NCBI GenBank assembly: GCA_021790955.1
Contig: JAJYFI010000134.1
Span: 1-5,200, forward strand
Source: a bacterium
GTDB lineage: Bacteria > Elusimicrobiota > Elusimicrobia > UBA1565 > UBA9628
Length of the DNA stretch: 5,200 nucleotides
Reading direction: 5' to 3'
Shown here: one piece after another, positions 1 to 5,200 of the stretch
Position numbering within the stretch: the stretch's first letter is position 1
Layout of the letters: every line of letters starts with the position of its first letter
The notes under the pieces: generated by a model
The model's input: the letters and a program-made list of their open reading frames with translations, nothing else
The model's database searches: none
Told to the model about the DNA's origin: nothing
Program-made: the position numbers and the translations under genes

Positions 1-679
1 GGCGGCCGTCTCCCGAAAAACCCTTCTGATGAATCCCCTCCCGATCCTCCGTTGGAATGCGGACAAGTCCTACCTCCGGGACTTGGCGTCGCGCGGCGTC
101 CGGACGGTCCCGACGGCCTTCGTGCCCAAAGGCTCGCGGGAACCCCTCGCCGCCGTTATGGAAGGCCGCGGCTGGAAGGACATCGTCATCAAGCCCCAAG
201 TGGGCGCGGGATCCTTCTCGACGATGAGATTTCCTCACGGGCGGCGGCCCGATGCCGAGACTTACCTGCGAGAGCAGGCCGCCCAACGGGACATGCTCGT
301 CCAGCCTTACCTGCGCTCGGTCGAAAGCGGCGGGGAGCGAGCGCTGGTGTGGATCTCCGGCGAGATCACGCACGCCGTCCGCAAGACGCCGCGCTTTTCG
401 GGACAGGAGGAATCCGTCTCGGACGCGACGACGATCGCGGCCGACGAGCTCGCGTTCGCGAGGGGAGTGCTGGAGCCGTTGAGAAGGGACCTTCTCTACG
501 CCCGCGTCGACATCGCCCGGGACGAGAGCGGCGCGCCGGTCCTCATGGAACTTGAGCTGTTGGAGCCCTCCCTCTTTTTATGCCGGGAGCCCCGGGCGCT
601 CGCGCGCTTTGCCCGTTCCTGCGTCGACCTCATAGAAGGCCTCGGCCTGCGGCCTCGACGCGGCGACGAGACAGGCTAG
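1..679 (+). CDS. ATP-grasp ligase, glutathione-synthetase/RimK-like (5' end outside window)
   Basis: ATP-grasp enzymes join a carboxylate to an amine or thiol through an acyl-phosphate made from ATP. The reading frame is open to the left edge (first full codon at 2), so the gene is 5'-truncated. The ATG at 29 is probably internal: it has no Shine-Dalgarno sequence, and the residues around it (LLMNPLPILRWNADKSYL) look like the conserved linker that comes after an N-terminal pre-ATP-grasp domain in this family. Numbering from that Met, I see RWNADK at 8-13, the ATP-binding strand IVIKPQVGAGSFST at 52-65 (Lys55), VQPYL at 91-95, GER at 102-104, the THAVRK segment at 114-119, ARVD at 158-161, and the metal-binding MELELLEPSLF at 173-183 (Glu174, Glu176). 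It most resembles stand-alone ATP-grasp proteins of the glutathione synthetase/cycloserine DcsG type. The substrate cannot be told from the sequence. It converges with the DoxX gene, and their stop codons overlap. Confidence 0.85.
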   Translation, partial: AAVSRKTLLMNPLPILRWNADKSYLRDLASRGVRTVPTAFVPKGSREPLAAVMEGRGWKDIVIKPQVGAGSFSTMRFPHGRRPDAETYLREQAAQRDMLVQPYLRSVESGGERALVWISGEITHAVRKTPRFSGQEESVSDATTIAADELAFARGVLEPLRRDLLYARVDIARDESGAPVLMELELLEPSLFLCREPRALARFARSCVDLIEGLGLRPRRGDETG

Positions 680-1113
680 CGCGTCAACGCCCGGTCGACG
701 GACCAGCGGCCGCCGCCCCGGATCATCACGATGGCGGCGAGGGCGAGCGCCAGGATGTGGTACTCGAAGCCCTCGCCCTTTTGATTGCCGAACCAGTTCA
801 TGAAGAATCCGTTGTGGGCGTGGACCATGACGACCGCGACGGCCATGATGGAGGCGATCCCGAAGGCCGCGACCCGCGAGAGCGCGCCCGCGATAAGGCC
901 CAAGGAGCCCAAGAACTCGGCCGCGATCGCGAGAACGGCGAAAAACCCCGGTATCCCCATCTGGATCGTAAACCAGTGATAGGTCCCCGAAAGGCCGTAG
1001 CCGCCGAACCAGCCGAGGACTTTCTGCGCGCCATGCGGGAACATCACGCCGCCCAGCGCCAGACGCGCAATCATCGCCACGACGTCGTCTTGAGTCTCGA
1101 TCCATTTTCTCAT
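676..1113 (-). CDS. DoxX family integral membrane protein
   Basis: This is a 145-residue protein of the DoxX family, small four-helix inner-membrane proteins often tied to redox or electrophile stress. Hydrophobic segments lie near residues 10-26, 55-75, 79-98 and 117-133. Family signatures are FPHGAQK (25-31) after helix 1, HAHNGFF (98-104) and the FEYH start of helix 4 (116-119), with a C-terminal GGGRWSVD tail (133-140). Length is normal for the family. It follows the marR gene by 11 nt on the same strand and has a strong Shine-Dalgarno sequence, so the two are almost certainly one operon. In Bacillus subtilis the DoxX protein MhqP is controlled by the MarR-type quinone sensor MhqR, which suggests a similar detoxification role here (inference). 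Its biochemical activity is unknown. Confidence 0.93.
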   Translation of the reverse strand: MRKWIETQDDVVAMIARLALGGVMFPHGAQKVLGWFGGYGLSGTYHWFTIQMGIPGFFAVLAIAAEFLGSLGLIAGALSRVAAFGIASIMAVAVVMVHAHNGFFMNWFGNQKGEGFEYHILALALAAIVMIRGGGRWSVDRALTR

Positions 1114-1118
1114 CTTCT

Positions 1119-1124
1119 CTCCTT
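1119..1124 (-). promoter_or_regulatory. Shine-Dalgarno site of the DoxX gene
   Basis: On the minus strand AAGGAG lies 5 nt before the DoxX ATG and directly after the TAA stop of marR (1125-1127). It is the clearest ribosome binding site in the window. It supports the DoxX start and shows that doxX is translated from the marR transcript. Confidence 0.85.
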
Positions 1125-1601
1125 TTAATCTCTAATCGCCGGCAGGGCTTCCCTTTTGCCCAGCTTCCGGCACAGCCCCCGCAGGGACTCCAATTCCAAA
1201 CCCGACAACGACGCCATTTCCCGGACGACGACCGCCACATGCCGCGGCATGATCCGCGAGATCGAATGCCGGCCCTTTCCCGTCAGATGCACCGCGAAAT
1301 AGCGCCTGTCGTCGGGATCGGCCTCCCGCCGCACGAGCCCCCGCTTCTCCAGGTTGTCGATCACGGTGGTCATATTGCTTCCGCTACGAAGGATTTTCTC
1401 CCCGAGCGTCTTCTGGCACATGGGGCCGCAATGATAAAGGCATTCCAGGACCGCGAACTGGCTGTGGGAAAGATCGAACTCGGAAGCCGCCGGAGACGCG
1501 GCGAAAATCCTTCCCGACACGGACTCGGCGGCCCGCGCGAGATTGATGAAGGCGTTGAGGGCCCGCGTCTCGCTTTGGCGTCCCCGGAATTTTGTTCCCA
1601 T
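1125..1601 (-). CDS. MarR family winged-helix transcriptional regulator (MhqR-like)
   Basis: A 158-residue MarR-type dimeric DNA-binding repressor. The N-terminal dimerisation helix includes RALNAFINLARAAESV (13-28). The winged helix-turn-helix spans about residues 46-107: SQFAVLECLYHCG, then CQKTLGEKI, the recognition helix SGSNMTTVIDNLEKRGLV (73-90), and the wing with DPDDRRYFAVHLTGKG (95-110). The MGTKF start and RALNAF helix match what I recall of MhqR-like proteins, which sense quinones and other electrophiles, so the ATG at 1601 is favoured even though no Shine-Dalgarno precedes it. No earlier in-frame start is needed. Cysteines at 54, 58 and 62, one per helical turn near the DNA-binding domain, plus Cys144, could serve as thiol sensors (inference). 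It precedes doxX in an operon and lies just behind a palindrome that overlaps its own promoter, so autorepression is likely. Confidence 0.93.
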   Translation of the reverse strand: MGTKFRGRQSETRALNAFINLARAAESVSGRIFAASPAASEFDLSHSQFAVLECLYHCGPMCQKTLGEKILRSGSNMTTVIDNLEKRGLVRREADPDDRRYFAVHLTGKGRHSISRIMPRHVAVVVREMASLSGLELESLRGLCRKLGKREALPAIRD

Positions 1602-1604
1602 ATT

Positions 1605-1634
1605 TTGACGTCATATAATACGATGTCGTATTAA
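1605..1634 (+). promoter_or_regulatory. Possible promoter for the mug-otsB pair
   Basis: On the + strand TTGACG (1605-1610) is followed after 18 nt by TATTAA (1629-1634), a moderate sigma-70 match. An alternative is a perfect TATAAT at 1614-1619 with only a weak -35 (TTGTTC, 1592-1597, 16 nt spacer). Both overlap the inverted repeat. Which one is used, if either, cannot be decided from the sequence alone. Confidence 0.4.
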
Positions 1635-1643
1635 TATTGTCAA
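1615..1643 (-). promoter_or_regulatory. Sigma-70-type promoter of the marR-doxX operon
   Basis: Read on the minus strand, TTGACA (1643-1638) is a perfect -35 box. It is followed by exactly 17 nt and then TATTAT (1620-1615), a 4/6 match to TATAAT. The region is an AT-rich island in GC-rich DNA. Transcription should begin near 1608, about 7 nt before the marR ATG, giving a very short or nearly leaderless message. Confidence 0.8.
1616..1633. promoter_or_regulatory. Inverted repeat, candidate MarR operator
   Basis: This is a perfect inverted repeat, TAATACGA-TG-TCGTATTA, with 8-bp arms and a 2-nt centre. It sits in the spacer of the marR promoter and overlaps five bases of its -10 box, where a bound repressor would block RNA polymerase. 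Size and symmetry suit a MarR-family dimer. That the neighbouring regulator binds here is inferred from position. The site also lies between the divergent marR and mug genes, so it may act on both. Confidence 0.75.
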
Positions 1644-1674
1644 GAAGCCCGCCCAATGCGATAAGATAGGGCCG

Positions 1675-2259
1675 ATGCCCGAGAAAAAGCCGGGCGCCGG
1701 CGCGCGCAGGCCCCCCACGCGCGCGGAGATCGAGGCCGCCCGCCACAAGACCGTCAAGGACGTCATACGCCCGGGACTCGACGTGCTTTTCGTCGGGATC
1801 AACCCCGGCCTCTACACCGCGGCCATCGGCCATCATTTCGGGCGGCCCGGCAACCGCTTCTGGCCCGCCCTCAACGCCTCGGGGCTTTTGCGCCGGCCGC
1901 TCACGCCCTACGATTCGGAGCGACTGCTGGAATCCAATCTCGGCATCACGAACATCGTGCCCCGCGCGACGGCGCGAGCCGACGAGCTCACCAGGACGGA
2001 GTTGCGCCGGAGAGCCGCGAGCCTCCGGCGCAAAATCCTGCGCTATCAACCTCGTCAGGCGGCCTTTCTGGGGCTGGGGCTTTATCGCGACGCCTTCGAC
2101 CGTCCCCGGGCCCGCGTCGGCCTTCAACGCGACAAAATCGGAAACACGCGGCTATGGGTCTTCCCCAACCCAAGCGGGCTCAACGCCCATTTTCATATCC
2201 CGGACTACGCCCGCATGTTCCGCCTCCTGGGGAAGCGCCGCCGCGCTCGAAACAGCTAG
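1675..2259 (+). CDS. mug: Mismatch-specific uracil/thymine DNA glycosylase (Mug/TDG family)
   Basis: This 194-residue enzyme belongs to the Mug branch of the uracil-DNA glycosylase superfamily. It excises uracil or thymine opposite guanine, and ethenocytosine, to start base excision repair. Motif 1 is LFVGINPGL (38-46), whose Asn43 matches the catalytic Asn18 of E. coli Mug. Motif 2 is WVFPNPSGLNAHF (161-173), the loop that wedges into DNA. Where E. coli Mug has NPSGLSR this one has NPSGLNA, so the arginine is missing, a variation I believe is common in other bacterial members. GRPGNRFWPAL (56-66) and YQPRQAAFLGLGLY (124-137) also fit. A basic, probably disordered extension of about 25 residues precedes the core, and the last residues are also basic. 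The start has only a weak upstream purine stretch as a ribosome site. The gene is divergent from marR and followed one base after its stop by otsB. Confidence 0.93.
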   Translation: MPEKKPGAGARRPPTRAEIEAARHKTVKDVIRPGLDVLFVGINPGLYTAAIGHHFGRPGNRFWPALNASGLLRRPLTPYDSERLLESNLGITNIVPRATARADELTRTELRRRAASLRRKILRYQPRQAAFLGLGLYRDAFDRPRARVGLQRDKIGNTRLWVFPNPSGLNAHFHIPDYARMFRLLGKRRRARNS

Positions 2260-2260
2260 A

Positions 2261-3064
2261 ATGGAGCGCGTCAGAGGCATGCCTCGCAACGACTGGAGCA
2301 AATTAAAGGCGAGATTGGCGCGCACGGATTTCCGCCGCGGAAAGCTCCTCGTGGGGTTGGATTTCGACGGCGTCCTGTCGGAGATCACGCCTCATCCAGC
2401 CGACGCCGCCCTGTCGCCCCGGACGGCCCAACTCTTGAAGGCGCTCCGCGGCCGAAGCGACACCCGCCTCGCCATCATCAGCGGCAGAGGCATCGGCGAC
2501 CTGCGCCGGCTCGTCGGCCTGCATGGGATCTTCTATTCGGGAAACCACGGGCTTCAAATTCGCGGCCCCGGCCTCCGCTGGATGCACCCCGAGGCGAACG
2601 AGGTGGACCGGGCCGTATGGCGCGGGCTTGAAGAGGGCCTTAAGGACATCCCGGGCGCCATCGTCGAGCACAAGATCCTCGGGGCCGCCATCCACTACCG
2701 CCAAGTCAGGCCCGAACACCGGCGGCGCCTCAGCGGCCTCGTGCGGGCCCATCATCGCTCCCTCAGCGGCCGATTTCGCATCCTGCCCGGCAAGAAAATA
2801 TTCGATTTGAGGCCGGCGCTCGCCTGGGACAAGGGCCGCGCGCTTGACATGATCCGGCAACGTCTCGAACCGAGATTCGCCTGGAACGCCGTCTTCGTCG
2901 GGGACGACAAGACGGATGAGGAGGCGTTCCTGACCCTCGCAGGGACCGCCCTGACGGTGCGCGTCGGCCGGGTCAGCCGCTCAGCCGCCCAGTATGTGAT
3001 CCCAGGCCGCTCCTGGGTCGACCATCTCCTGGAAGAACTTGTCCGCCGGCCCGGCGCCTCCTAG
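2261..3064 (+). CDS. otsB: Trehalose-6-phosphate phosphatase (HAD family)
   Basis: Removes phosphate from trehalose 6-phosphate to give trehalose, the second step of the OtsA-OtsB route to this osmo- and stress protectant, in the cytoplasm. The 267-residue protein shows the HAD motifs in order: motif I LDFDGVL (33-39, nucleophile Asp34 and acid/base Asp36), motif II AIISGR (71-76), the cap-domain signatures GNHGLQI (94-100) and VEHK (135-138), WDKG (189-192, Lys191), and motif IV FVGDDKTDEEAF (212-223). Length is typical of stand-alone OtsB. The start lies one base after the mug stop with no clear ribosome site, so translation is probably coupled. An ATG at 2279 (residue 7) is an alternative. 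No OtsA-like synthase is in the window, so a related sugar-phosphate substrate (for example a glycosyl-glycerate phosphate) is possible but less likely. Confidence 0.9.
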   Translation: MERVRGMPRNDWSKLKARLARTDFRRGKLLVGLDFDGVLSEITPHPADAALSPRTAQLLKALRGRSDTRLAIISGRGIGDLRRLVGLHGIFYSGNHGLQIRGPGLRWMHPEANEVDRAVWRGLEEGLKDIPGAIVEHKILGAAIHYRQVRPEHRRRLSGLVRAHHRSLSGRFRILPGKKIFDLRPALAWDKGRALDMIRQRLEPRFAWNAVFVGDDKTDEEAFLTLAGTALTVRVGRVSRSAAQYVIPGRSWVDHLLEELVRRPGAS

Positions 3065-3068
3065 ACGC

Positions 3069-3092
3069 GGCCTCGACGGAGCCTTACTTTTT
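3069..3092 (+). terminator. Weak possible intrinsic terminator after otsB
   Basis: Within and just beyond the 19-nt gap between the convergent otsB and ROK kinase genes, GGCCTC-GACG-GAGCC can fold into a five-pair stem with one bulged C and a four-base loop. A T-rich tract (TTACTTTTT) follows. The stem is short, so this is tentative. The T tract lies inside the last codons of the opposing kinase gene. Confidence 0.35.
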
Positions 3093-4043
3093 AATCCAAT
3101 CCCGGTCGAAGGCGTAGGCGCTCCCCTGGTCGGACAGCAGGGCCGCGCCGATGACGCCCGCGGAGTCGCCCAGGCGGTGGCGCACGATCGGGGTCGTTGG
3201 GCGGTCGTTGAAAATCCGCCGGCGCGTCTCGCGCACGCCCCGGCCGTAGAGCTCGCGGATGTTGGAGACCCCTCCGCCCAGAACGACCACGTCCGGATCG
3301 AGGATGTTGATCACGTTGGCCAGCGACCGCCCGAAGCGCTCGAAGAACTCGCTCATGAACGCCGCATCCTCGGGCTTTCCGGCGCGGAAGCGCCGGACGA
3401 TTTCGCGCAAACCCAGCGCCCGGCCGTGGCGCTCCCGGTAGCGCTTCTCGAGCTCGCCGCCGCTCACAACCGTCTCGACGCAGCCGCGCTGGCCGCAATA
3501 GCAGCGCGGCCCCTCCGGGTCGATCGAAGAGTGCCCCCATTCGCCCGCGATCCCCTGCGCCCCACGCCAGAGACGTCCCTGGCAGACGATCCCGCCGCCG
3601 CAGCCCGTGCCCAGGATGACGCCGAAGACCATCTCATGGCCCCGGCCCGCGCCTTGAAGGGCTTCCGCCAAGGCAAAGCAGTTCGCGTCGTTCTCAAGAA
3701 CCAGCGAACGGCCAAGGCGGCGCTCGAGATCGCGTTTCAAGGGCTTGCCGTTGAGGCAAGGCGTGCTCGAGTTCTTGATCCGGCCCGAAGCGTAGGAGAG
3801 GGACCCCGGCGCGCCCAGGCCCAGGCCGTGCTCGCGCGTCCCGATCTCGCGGAGCATACGCCGGTAGAGGGCCTCGACGTTGGCCAGGATCGCCCGGTAG
3901 CCGCCCTCCTGGCCGGTCGCGACGCGCTCGCGAAAAAGCTGGCGTCCCCGCTGGTCCAGGATCGCACCCTCGATCTTCGTGCCGCCGAGGTCGAGCCCGA
4001 GGCGCAGGAGAGGCGCGACGCGCCGAATCGAGGAGGACGGCAT
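3084..4043 (-). CDS. ROK family sugar kinase (fructokinase/glucokinase-like)
   Basis: Phosphorylates a free hexose with ATP in the cytoplasm. This 319-residue ROK protein has the phosphate-binding loop LDLGGTK (17-23), the sugar-binding segment RIKNSSTPCLNGKPL (88-102), catalytic Asp119 in LENDANC (116-122), the second ATP loop ILGTGCGGG (143-151), and the ROK zinc site formed by GEWGH (167-171, His171) and CYCGQRGCVE (181-190; Cys181, Cys183, Cys188). NILDPDVVVLGGGVSN (246-261) and GDSAGVIGAA (292-301) complete the fold. By eye it is closest to E. coli fructokinase Mak and N-acetylglucosamine kinase NagK. The exact sugar is uncertain. The codon just before the ATG is an in-frame stop (TAG), so this start is the furthest upstream possible, yet no Shine-Dalgarno is seen. 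It follows the lipoprotein gene by 116 nt. Confidence 0.92.
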   Translation of the reverse strand: MPSSSIRRVAPLLRLGLDLGGTKIEGAILDQRGRQLFRERVATGQEGGYRAILANVEALYRRMLREIGTREHGLGLGAPGSLSYASGRIKNSSTPCLNGKPLKRDLERRLGRSLVLENDANCFALAEALQGAGRGHEMVFGVILGTGCGGGIVCQGRLWRGAQGIAGEWGHSSIDPEGPRCYCGQRGCVETVVSGGELEKRYRERHGRALGLREIVRRFRAGKPEDAAFMSEFFERFGRSLANVINILDPDVVVLGGGVSNIRELYGRGVRETRRRIFNDRPTTPIVRHRLGDSAGVIGAALLSDQGSAYAFDRDWIKK

Positions 4044-4159
4044 CTACAGATCATAGCTTGGATTTGCCGCGAGCGCGACCAGGACGACCGGAGCGGCCTC
4101 GGCCTAGCGCTGGCCCCAACCTGGGCCTTCTATTGTAAAGATATGTTGGAGACACAACA
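4044..4159 (-). promoter_or_regulatory. Gap before the ROK kinase with a possible promoter
   Basis: This 116-nt non-coding stretch separates the lipoprotein stop from the kinase start. On the minus strand it contains TACAAT (4136-4131), a 5/6 match to a -10 box in a local AT-rich patch, but no convincing -35 at 16-18 nt. Downstream, GGCCC-CAACCT-GGGCC (4112-4127) can form a short stem. It has no T tract on the minus strand, so it is not a normal terminator. The kinase may therefore have its own weak or activated promoter, or be read through from upstream. Confidence 0.3.
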
Positions 4160-5041
4160 CTAGAGGCCGCTCTTGGCCGCTTCCTCGTTCTTGAAGGCTT
4201 GGCGCTCGAAATAGTCCCTCATGTCCTCGATGGCCTTGTCCGCGACGACCTTCAGGCGTATCTGCTTGAGATTTCTCTGGTCCTTGGGGTATTTGTCGAA
4301 CGCCTTATCGTGGACGAAAAGCTCGAAGCTGATCTCATGCTCCGAATTTGACGCCAAGCTGCGGCCGTCGGCGCCGACCAAATCCCCCGTCAGGATAACG
4401 GGGACGAAATACCGGTTCAAGAACCACAAGGATCCGATCCATTTGACGGTATCCGCCAGCGTCTCCAACGCCCCCGTTCCAATGCCGGCCCAGACGTTGC
4501 CGGAGGCCGCGGCCACCGCGAAACCCGTCACTCCGTTCTCGGCGTAGTCCGCGGCCATGACCCCGGCCAGCCATATGGCTTTGACCGCGCCGTAGCCGGC
4601 GAGCCGGCTCTTCAAAATAACGTCCGCCTTCAGCCCTTGAGCCAGACCTTTGATCGTCGACGGCCTGAGATTCCAAAGGTCGCTTTCCGGCGAGAGCCCT
4701 TCCTGCCGGAGGGCCGCCAGCACGTCCGAGTCCGCAATCACCTCGAAGGCATACGTGCGGGAGAAGCGTTCCTCGAGCCTTTGACGAATCCAGGTGAGAG
4801 CGGCAGCCATGGCCCGCTCCGCCATCTCTTTTTGCTTTTCCTTTGGGATCTCGCGAAGATCGAGCCCCTCGGGGACCGTCTCGATGCTCGAAAGCTTTGA
4901 TAGCTTGAAGTCCCGGGCGACAGGCACGACGGCGATGCGCAGCTTCCTCGGCGGATGCACCGCCACGCCGCGCTCGCGCCACGTCGCGCAGCCTGAAAGC
5001 GCCAGGGCCGCGGGAAGAAGGAGAAGAGGAAAACCCTTCAT
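4160..5041 (-). CDS. Predicted outer-membrane lipoprotein, unknown function
   Basis: A 293-residue protein with a lipoprotein signal peptide: Lys2, hydrophobic residues 4-16, and lipobox L-S-G-C ending at Cys18. Residue 19 is Ala, not the Asp that would hold it in the inner membrane, so the outer membrane is likely. I do not recognise a named family. The mature part starts with a strand (LRIAVVPVA, 34-42), then a long charged helix (about 65-95), then YAFEVIADSDVLAALRQEG (97-115) and IKGLAQGLKADVILKSRLAGYG (130-151). This strand-helix order recalls the TolB-N/CsgG/LpoB/GNA1162 type of periplasmic lipoprotein domain (inference, not a match I can prove). A hydrophobic, glycine- and alanine-rich stretch (about 154-218) interrupts it, and the tail is charged and helical. 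The start overlaps the stop of the upstream gene (ATGA). A GGAAAG-like purine run precedes it. Confidence 0.8.
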   Translation of the reverse strand: MKGFPLLLLPAALALSGCATWRERGVAVHPPRKLRIAVVPVARDFKLSKLSSIETVPEGLDLREIPKEKQKEMAERAMAAALTWIRQRLEERFSRTYAFEVIADSDVLAALRQEGLSPESDLWNLRPSTIKGLAQGLKADVILKSRLAGYGAVKAIWLAGVMAADYAENGVTGFAVAAASGNVWAGIGTGALETLADTVKWIGSLWFLNRYFVPVILTGDLVGADGRSLASNSEHEISFELFVHDKAFDKYPKDQRNLKQIRLKVVADKAIEDMRDYFERQAFKNEEAAKSGL

Positions 5042-5200
5042 TTTTTTCTTTCCAAGCCCGCCAAGTCCCGCAGATAACGGCGGACCTCCCTGCCGTCGCA
5101 GGGATTTTTGAGGCAGAACCCGGCCCTCGCCCGGTTGTCCCAGAAGTCCGGATAGTCGTTTTTCACGCGCTCAAAGTCCTCCCGAGCCAGGCTCGAAAGG
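5038..5200 (-). CDS. 3' end of an unidentified gene, coupled to the lipoprotein gene
   Basis: On the minus strand a frame open from the right edge (first full codon ending at 5199) encodes 53 residues and stops at a TGA (5040-5038) that overlaps the lipoprotein ATG. The fragment is polar and charged, with NDYPDFWDNRARAGF (14-28), then FCLKNPC (28-34) with a Cys pair that could form a disulfide, and ends RYLRDLAGLERKK. The four-base ATGA overlap is typical of real, translationally coupled operon genes and argues that this is coding. The family is not recognisable from so short a piece. A periplasmic or secreted protein would fit the cysteine pair and the lipoprotein neighbour, but this is only a guess. 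Confidence 0.7.
   Translation of the reverse strand, partial: LSSLAREDFERVKNDYPDFWDNRARAGFCLKNPCDGREVRRYLRDLAGLERKK

Noticed and set aside
29..31. ATG as the true start of the ATP-grasp gene
   Set aside because: The frame is open upstream, there is no ribosome binding site, and the residues around it look like the middle of the family, so the start is probably outside the window.
648..660. Repeat of GCGGCCTCGACG also seen near 3068
   Set aside because: Two copies of a 12-base GC-rich word, one inside a coding region, are compatible with chance and show no other repeat structure.
578..1240. Minus-strand open frame of 220 codons over doxX and the end of marR
   Set aside because: It is an arginine-rich shadow of two real genes in the same strand but another frame.
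1384..2127. Minus-strand open frame of 247 codons across mug, the control region and part of marR
   Set aside because: It runs through the promoter region and two well-supported genes in the wrong frames and shows no domain.
4112..4127. Stem GGCCC/GGGCC as a terminator between the lipoprotein and kinase genes
   Set aside because: The stem is only five pairs and no T tract follows it on the transcribed strand.
3039..4163. Long + strand open frame (374 codons) opposite the ROK kinase gene
   Set aside because: It lies antisense to a gene with a full set of ROK motifs, its product is low-complexity in Ala, Arg and Pro with no recognisable domain, and such open frames are common opposite GC-rich genes.

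Overview
The window is GC-rich bacterial DNA (judged by eye at about two thirds G+C; not computed), densely packed with short gaps and no RNA gene, insertion sequence or CRISPR array that I can see. A lipobox signal peptide and a MarR-type regulator driven by a clear sigma-70 promoter point to an ordinary bacterium, probably with an outer membrane. I cannot name the phylum. Amber (TAG) stops end five of the eight genes, which is odd for GC-rich DNA and may be a lineage hint.

Left part (1-1601). The 3' part of a glutathione-synthetase-like ATP-grasp ligase gene enters from the left edge on the + strand. It meets, tail to tail, a minus-strand pair made of a MarR-family regulator followed by a DoxX-family membrane protein. 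The two convergent genes share a CTAG at 676-679 that supplies both stop codons.

Control region (1602-1674). This short AT-rich divergent region holds a near-consensus minus-strand promoter (TTGACA, 17 nt, TATTAT) for marR-doxX. A perfect 8+8 bp inverted repeat (1616-1633) fills the promoter spacer and overlaps the -10 box, so it is a strong candidate for the regulator's own operator. Because it sits between divergent genes, it could also affect the + strand genes.

Middle (1675-3064). A + strand pair encodes a Mug-type mismatch-specific uracil/thymine DNA glycosylase and, one base after its stop, a trehalose-6-phosphate phosphatase (OtsB family). No trehalose-6-phosphate synthase is visible.

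Right part (3084-5200). A minus-strand run reads, in transcription order, the 3' end of an unidentified gene, a predicted lipoprotein joined to it by an ATGA overlap, and, after a 116-nt gap with a possible promoter, a ROK-family sugar kinase that resembles fructokinase Mak. The ROK gene converges on otsB across a 19-nt gap with a weak possible terminator.

Most of the genes are familiar families. The points most worth a second look are the marR operator/promoter layout and its link to the divergent repair gene, the very short marR leader, and the unassigned lipoprotein with its coupled partner. I see no strong evidence for a wholly new system.
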